Source: Phorcus lineatus
Taxonomy: Eukaryota; Mollusca; Gastropoda; Trochida; Trochidae
Direction of reading: 5' to 3'
Assembly: GCA_921293015.1 (NCBI GenBank)
Contig: OV121081.1
Coordinates: forward strand, 46,339,877-46,403,876
DNA length: 64,000 bases
A model generated the notes under the pieces. It was given only the letters and a program-made list of their open reading frames with translations. It did no database searches and had not been told where the DNA came from. Positions 61,801-64,000 of this stretch are shown here, piece after piece. Numbering within the stretch: position 1 is the stretch's first letter; each line of letters starts with the position of its first letter. The translations under genes were made by a program, and so were the position numbers.

Positions 61801-63802
61801 AATAAAGAGGACCGCCTTATTATACCATATACTAAAAACTAATTAACTTTGTTTGGAATGCCCTTTCTATAAAAAAATGAGTAAATATATTCTTCCTGAA
61901 TGTTTCAAAACATATCCTTTTGAATTAAAGCTAGCCAAGTATTTGCATCTAAGAATATTTTTGTCATCTGCCTCGCAAAAAACCTACTTCTTACTACGAA
62001 AAAGGGATAAATGTCTACTAATTGTTGTTTCTACTCACAACTAACTAGCTGGCGGTATTGGTAATATATCACGGTGCTCGCTTATATGCAATAACTAAAA
62101 TGTGGTATGGTCTTATGTATGATAAGCATGAAGCCCTTTTACTGAATAAACTCCCTCTCCCTTAGTGAACGCTGTTGACATTTCAGACCATTCGTGTTTC
62201 CATGAAATAGCAGCTTTTGAATTTATTATTGTCATGGTAAATGACAAAACAATTTGATAAAACTAATTTCTGGTTTTAGGACCTGAATCCATTGTGTGCT
62301 GATATTGAAGGTCATGTGATGGTACTTTCCAGGTAACAGGTGTATATGCTTTAGGTCGACATTCCAATTAGCAAAAGAGACTTCAACATAAGATAAAACT
62401 CTGGAGATTATCTTAACGAGATAACGCAAAGCTTTTCCTACATTGCTTAGATTAAGTGACATGACAAACTACTCAACTATCCAGTCATTAGTGTAATGAG
62501 AAGAGAATGTACAAGCGCAATAACACTCTTATCATGGGAATATTTCGTATGAGAATAACTAATGTGGACGAGAAACTATAGCGAGGAATGCATATATGTA
62601 GGCCTATCATTGATTGATATAGGTATAAGAAACACTGAGTAAGAGCTAAAATCTACTCAATGTTTGTAGAAATTTAACTACAGAACTCTCTCGCTGCAAT
62701 CACGACAGCCTTGATTTTCTGTTGGTATTTGCCAATTGAACGAATTGAGAATGGCAATGCCGTAATAGACCCAGCCATGCCTGATATGCTTGAGTTCCAT
62801 GCCTGACATGTTAAAGTACGATAAAACGGTTTTCAAATACAAAAACGAATAAAACAATATACATAAAACAATGAGCCATAAACTTTTCCCGCATGCCCTC
62901 ACTCTACAATTTAAACTGACAAGCATGTTTTAAATCAGCGCTAATTGCGACCGGCGCGTGTTTTTGCTTGCAGGAGAAGTTGCAATGTCCGATTTTACGT
63001 AATGATCTATTTCGGGTCTTGGGATTTTTCAAGGGACATCACGTTCCGTTAGGTAAATAAATACGTCACGCACAATAAAAATAATAGTTACCAGTCGCCA
63101 GATTTTTCACCAGATTTTTAAGGGACAAAATCACGTTCCTTTAGGTAAACGAAGAAGTCACGCACAATAACAATAACAGTTACCAGTTGCTAGACAATAC
63201 TTTTTTTTATAAGAAGTAGGAGTTCTGAAAACGAAAATAACACCTTATCTCATGTTATTAAAGTGGCAGTAGCATGTTATACATAATGTAATATCACGAA
63301 AACGAATATAAACGTTATCACACAAAAATGGCTGCCGGCAGTTCTCCATTATACTTGATATTTTTTACGACTACGCATGAAGTATATAAGGATATGTTAA
63401 ACCCTCTGAAGATTAAACATTAGTTCATGCCAAATGTGTCTTGTGGAAATGTGAAGAAAGAAATTTTTCAAAAAACGTGCTACTGTCACTTGTCCTTATT
63501 AAAATGGCCGCCTTCACTACACTTCATAAATTTCTCTAAGGTTATGGATAATCGGGTTGAGTTATGAGTTGTTTTAAATTATACATTTGCATAGAGGGGC
63601 TGGTTTTTAAAAAAACCCTGCAACTGTCCCTTTAATATTAAACTCACGGGTTTTTAATGATATGTTGATTTGACTCCTGTGACTTGAGGGGGTCGTATGT
63701 ACAGGACACGGTGTACTCCTGGTCATCCATGGACAACAACCTTCCAGCCTCACCGAACGACATGGCAATCTTAATCACGTATGTCTCAGAGTTGGTTCGT
63801 TT
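52874..63802 (-). CDS. Zona pellucida (ZP) domain transmembrane protein, 3' part
   Basis: Six exons join in phase on the minus strand: 63802-63648, 60983-60832, 59875-59788, 58925-58772, 55375-55330 and 53061-52874, encoding the last 260 residues. Earlier exons lie beyond the right edge. Exon 1 ends the ZP-N half (YTVSCTYDPL). Exon 2 has LTMQITDVLGGDI and IGRWVQLRATTDG. Exon 3 has VGIRPIACNVVAN and MKFAIIRGG, completing to GGCGDG across the splice into exon 4, which has GFITVSPYFPAF and YFSFECNFTLCTTNCDG. Regular cysteines and the V.LR...C...GC..D.....F.C....C order are the ZP-C signature. Exon 5 carries ERDRRD, a furin-type RxxR cleavage site, as is usual after ZP domains. Exon 6 gives a membrane helix (GISVIIQAVALGLIVCI) and a short tail ending HRKTDQ. 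ZP proteins are cleaved, then polymerise into extracellular matrices at apical surfaces or egg coats. The specific role here is unknown. Confidence 0.87.
53368..53410. repeat. CTTAG-type miniature element fragment
   Basis: AGGGCCGAGATTTTCAAAGC followed by TCTCTTAGTGTTAAG resembles one end of the elements at 11806 and 15244. Similar single ends lie at 46893-46960 (GGTCCCGTTGCACAAAACTC) and 63935-64000. Confidence 0.4.
55106..55153 (-). repeat. SINE family A, short 3' fragment
   Basis: GTCGGGTGAGGCGATTTGGG and TTTAGCGCCACTTTCAAGAT match the tail-proximal part of the family only. Confidence 0.55.
56629..56860 (-). repeat. SINE family A, long body copy
   Basis: The copy runs from GGTGAGGTGAGGTGATGTGG through GGGAGAAAGCCCGC, GCGAGCATCGGCTGGAACCA and AGTGTAGCATTGCACCCAAA to AACAGTTCTCTACTGCAG. 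The tRNA-like head is missing. It lies in the last long intron of the ZP gene. Confidence 0.75.
58349..58700 (-). pseudogene. Decayed duplicates of a ZP exon border
   Basis: Two stretches next to ZP exon 4 repeat its 3' border region with many substitutions. GTGCAGTGGTACACTTGAAG near 58465 and AACAGTCGGTGGTACACTGA near 58655 align with TCACAGTTTGTTGTACACAG at 58776-58795. Flanking CTTCACTTTGCC.TTTG and AGAC.T.CCCC blocks are also repeated. They do not retain an open exon, so they are read as remnants of tandem duplication. Confidence 0.5.
60325..60715 (+). mobile_element. SINE, family B, well-preserved copy
   Basis: A head-like CGTAGCTCAGTTG is followed by GTTCAGCAACATCTGGCGTG, CCCTGCCCTACACTGAGC, CACCCAGCAGTACTAATTGG, GTACCTGG and GGAGCGCCTTGAGCATGC. 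It ends in GCGCTTTATAAATACCATGA and an AT-rich tail. An open frame of 127 codons across it is accidental. The older copy at 9470-9830 shares the same block order. It lies in the ZP-gene intron next to exon 60983-60832. Confidence 0.75.
63031..63207. repeat. Two-copy tandem duplication, about 89-bp unit
   Basis: Units 63031-63119 and 63120-63207 share AAGGGACA, ATCACGTTCC.TTAGGTAAA, GTCACGCACAATAA.AATAA and AGTTACCAGT. Divergence is roughly 10-15 percent by eye. Confidence 0.75.
63261..63491. mobile_element. Miniature element, AAGTGGCAGTAGC-end family
   Basis: The left end AAGTGGCAGTAGCATG is mirrored by CGTGCTACTGTCACTT at the right end. The interior includes AAAATGGCTGCCGGCAGTT, shared with 12844-13092. 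It lies in the ZP-gene intron just before exon 63802-63648 in window order. Confidence 0.75.
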
Positions 63803-64000
63803 CTGGGAACAGAATTTGAGTAAGCAATTATTAATAGGGATATTTCAATGACAACAGGTCAGTAATGCTTGGCTTAATCATAGCTTGAAATTCATGACCA
63901 ACTACACACATATTTTGAAAAATGATTTCGCTATCAGGGGCTCCTTTTACAAAGCAACCGTAAGTTAAGTCAACCTTAACTCCTATTCTTCAACTTTACA

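Noticed and set aside
1..64000. CRISPR arrays, operons, Shine-Dalgarno sites and bacterial mobile elements
   Set aside because: None is present. The interrupted genes, GT-AG introns and AATAAA signals are eukaryotic.

Overview
The window reads as an AT-rich, intron-rich animal genome segment. Introns have GT..AG borders and genes are split into short exons. There are many fold-back and miniature inverted-repeat elements and tRNA-derived SINEs. Gene content and repeat style suggest a lophotrochozoan invertebrate, most likely a mollusc (perhaps a bivalve); the species cannot be fixed from the sequence alone.

From left to right: (1) 473-5932 (+) is the 3' part of an immunoglobulin-superfamily adhesion receptor of L1/neuroglian flavour. 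It has at least four Ig exons, one transmembrane exon and a 23-residue C-terminal exon; its 5' end lies outside the window. (2) 5933-10640 has no gene I can support. It holds a 35-bp perfect palindrome, a TTAA-flanked miniature element broken by a nested fold-back insertion, further fold-back hairpins and an old SINE. (3) 12055-20965 (-) is PSMF1 (proteasome inhibitor PI31), complete in seven coding exons. (4) 21310-31285 (+) is TRMT11 (catalytic subunit of the tRNA m2G10 methyltransferase), complete in 14 exons. It is head-to-head with PSMF1 across about 340 bp, and a 5'-truncated LINE, a large palindrome and a minisatellite sit in its introns. (5) 34968-40624 (+) is a gene whose last exon encodes a stand-alone copy of the cysteine-rich cytoplasmic 'ballast' domain known from vertebrate P2X7 receptors, with no ion-channel part. 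(6) 40988-43225 (-) and 43811-45651 (+) are two small divergent genes without recognised function. The first has an AT-hook-like N-terminus and converges tail-to-tail on the P2X7-like gene. (7) 45652-52830 is intergenic and repeat-rich. (8) 52874-63802 (-) is the 3' part of a zona pellucida (ZP) domain membrane protein, built by phase-matched splicing of six small exons. It ends in a dibasic RDRR cleavage site, a transmembrane helix and a short tail.

The genes do not form a pathway. PSMF1 and TRMT11 are housekeeping genes likely sharing one promoter. The Ig and ZP genes encode cell-surface proteins and continue beyond the two window edges. The most unusual items are the channel-free P2X7-like ballast gene, the palindromic elements with hammerhead-like layout, a nested transposon insertion that can be dated relative to its host, a degenerate tandem repeat straddling the TRMT11 stop codon, decayed copies of a ZP exon border, and a SINE family whose seven copies all point the same way. 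All exon coordinates are read by eye from splice sites and phase and have not been checked against transcripts.
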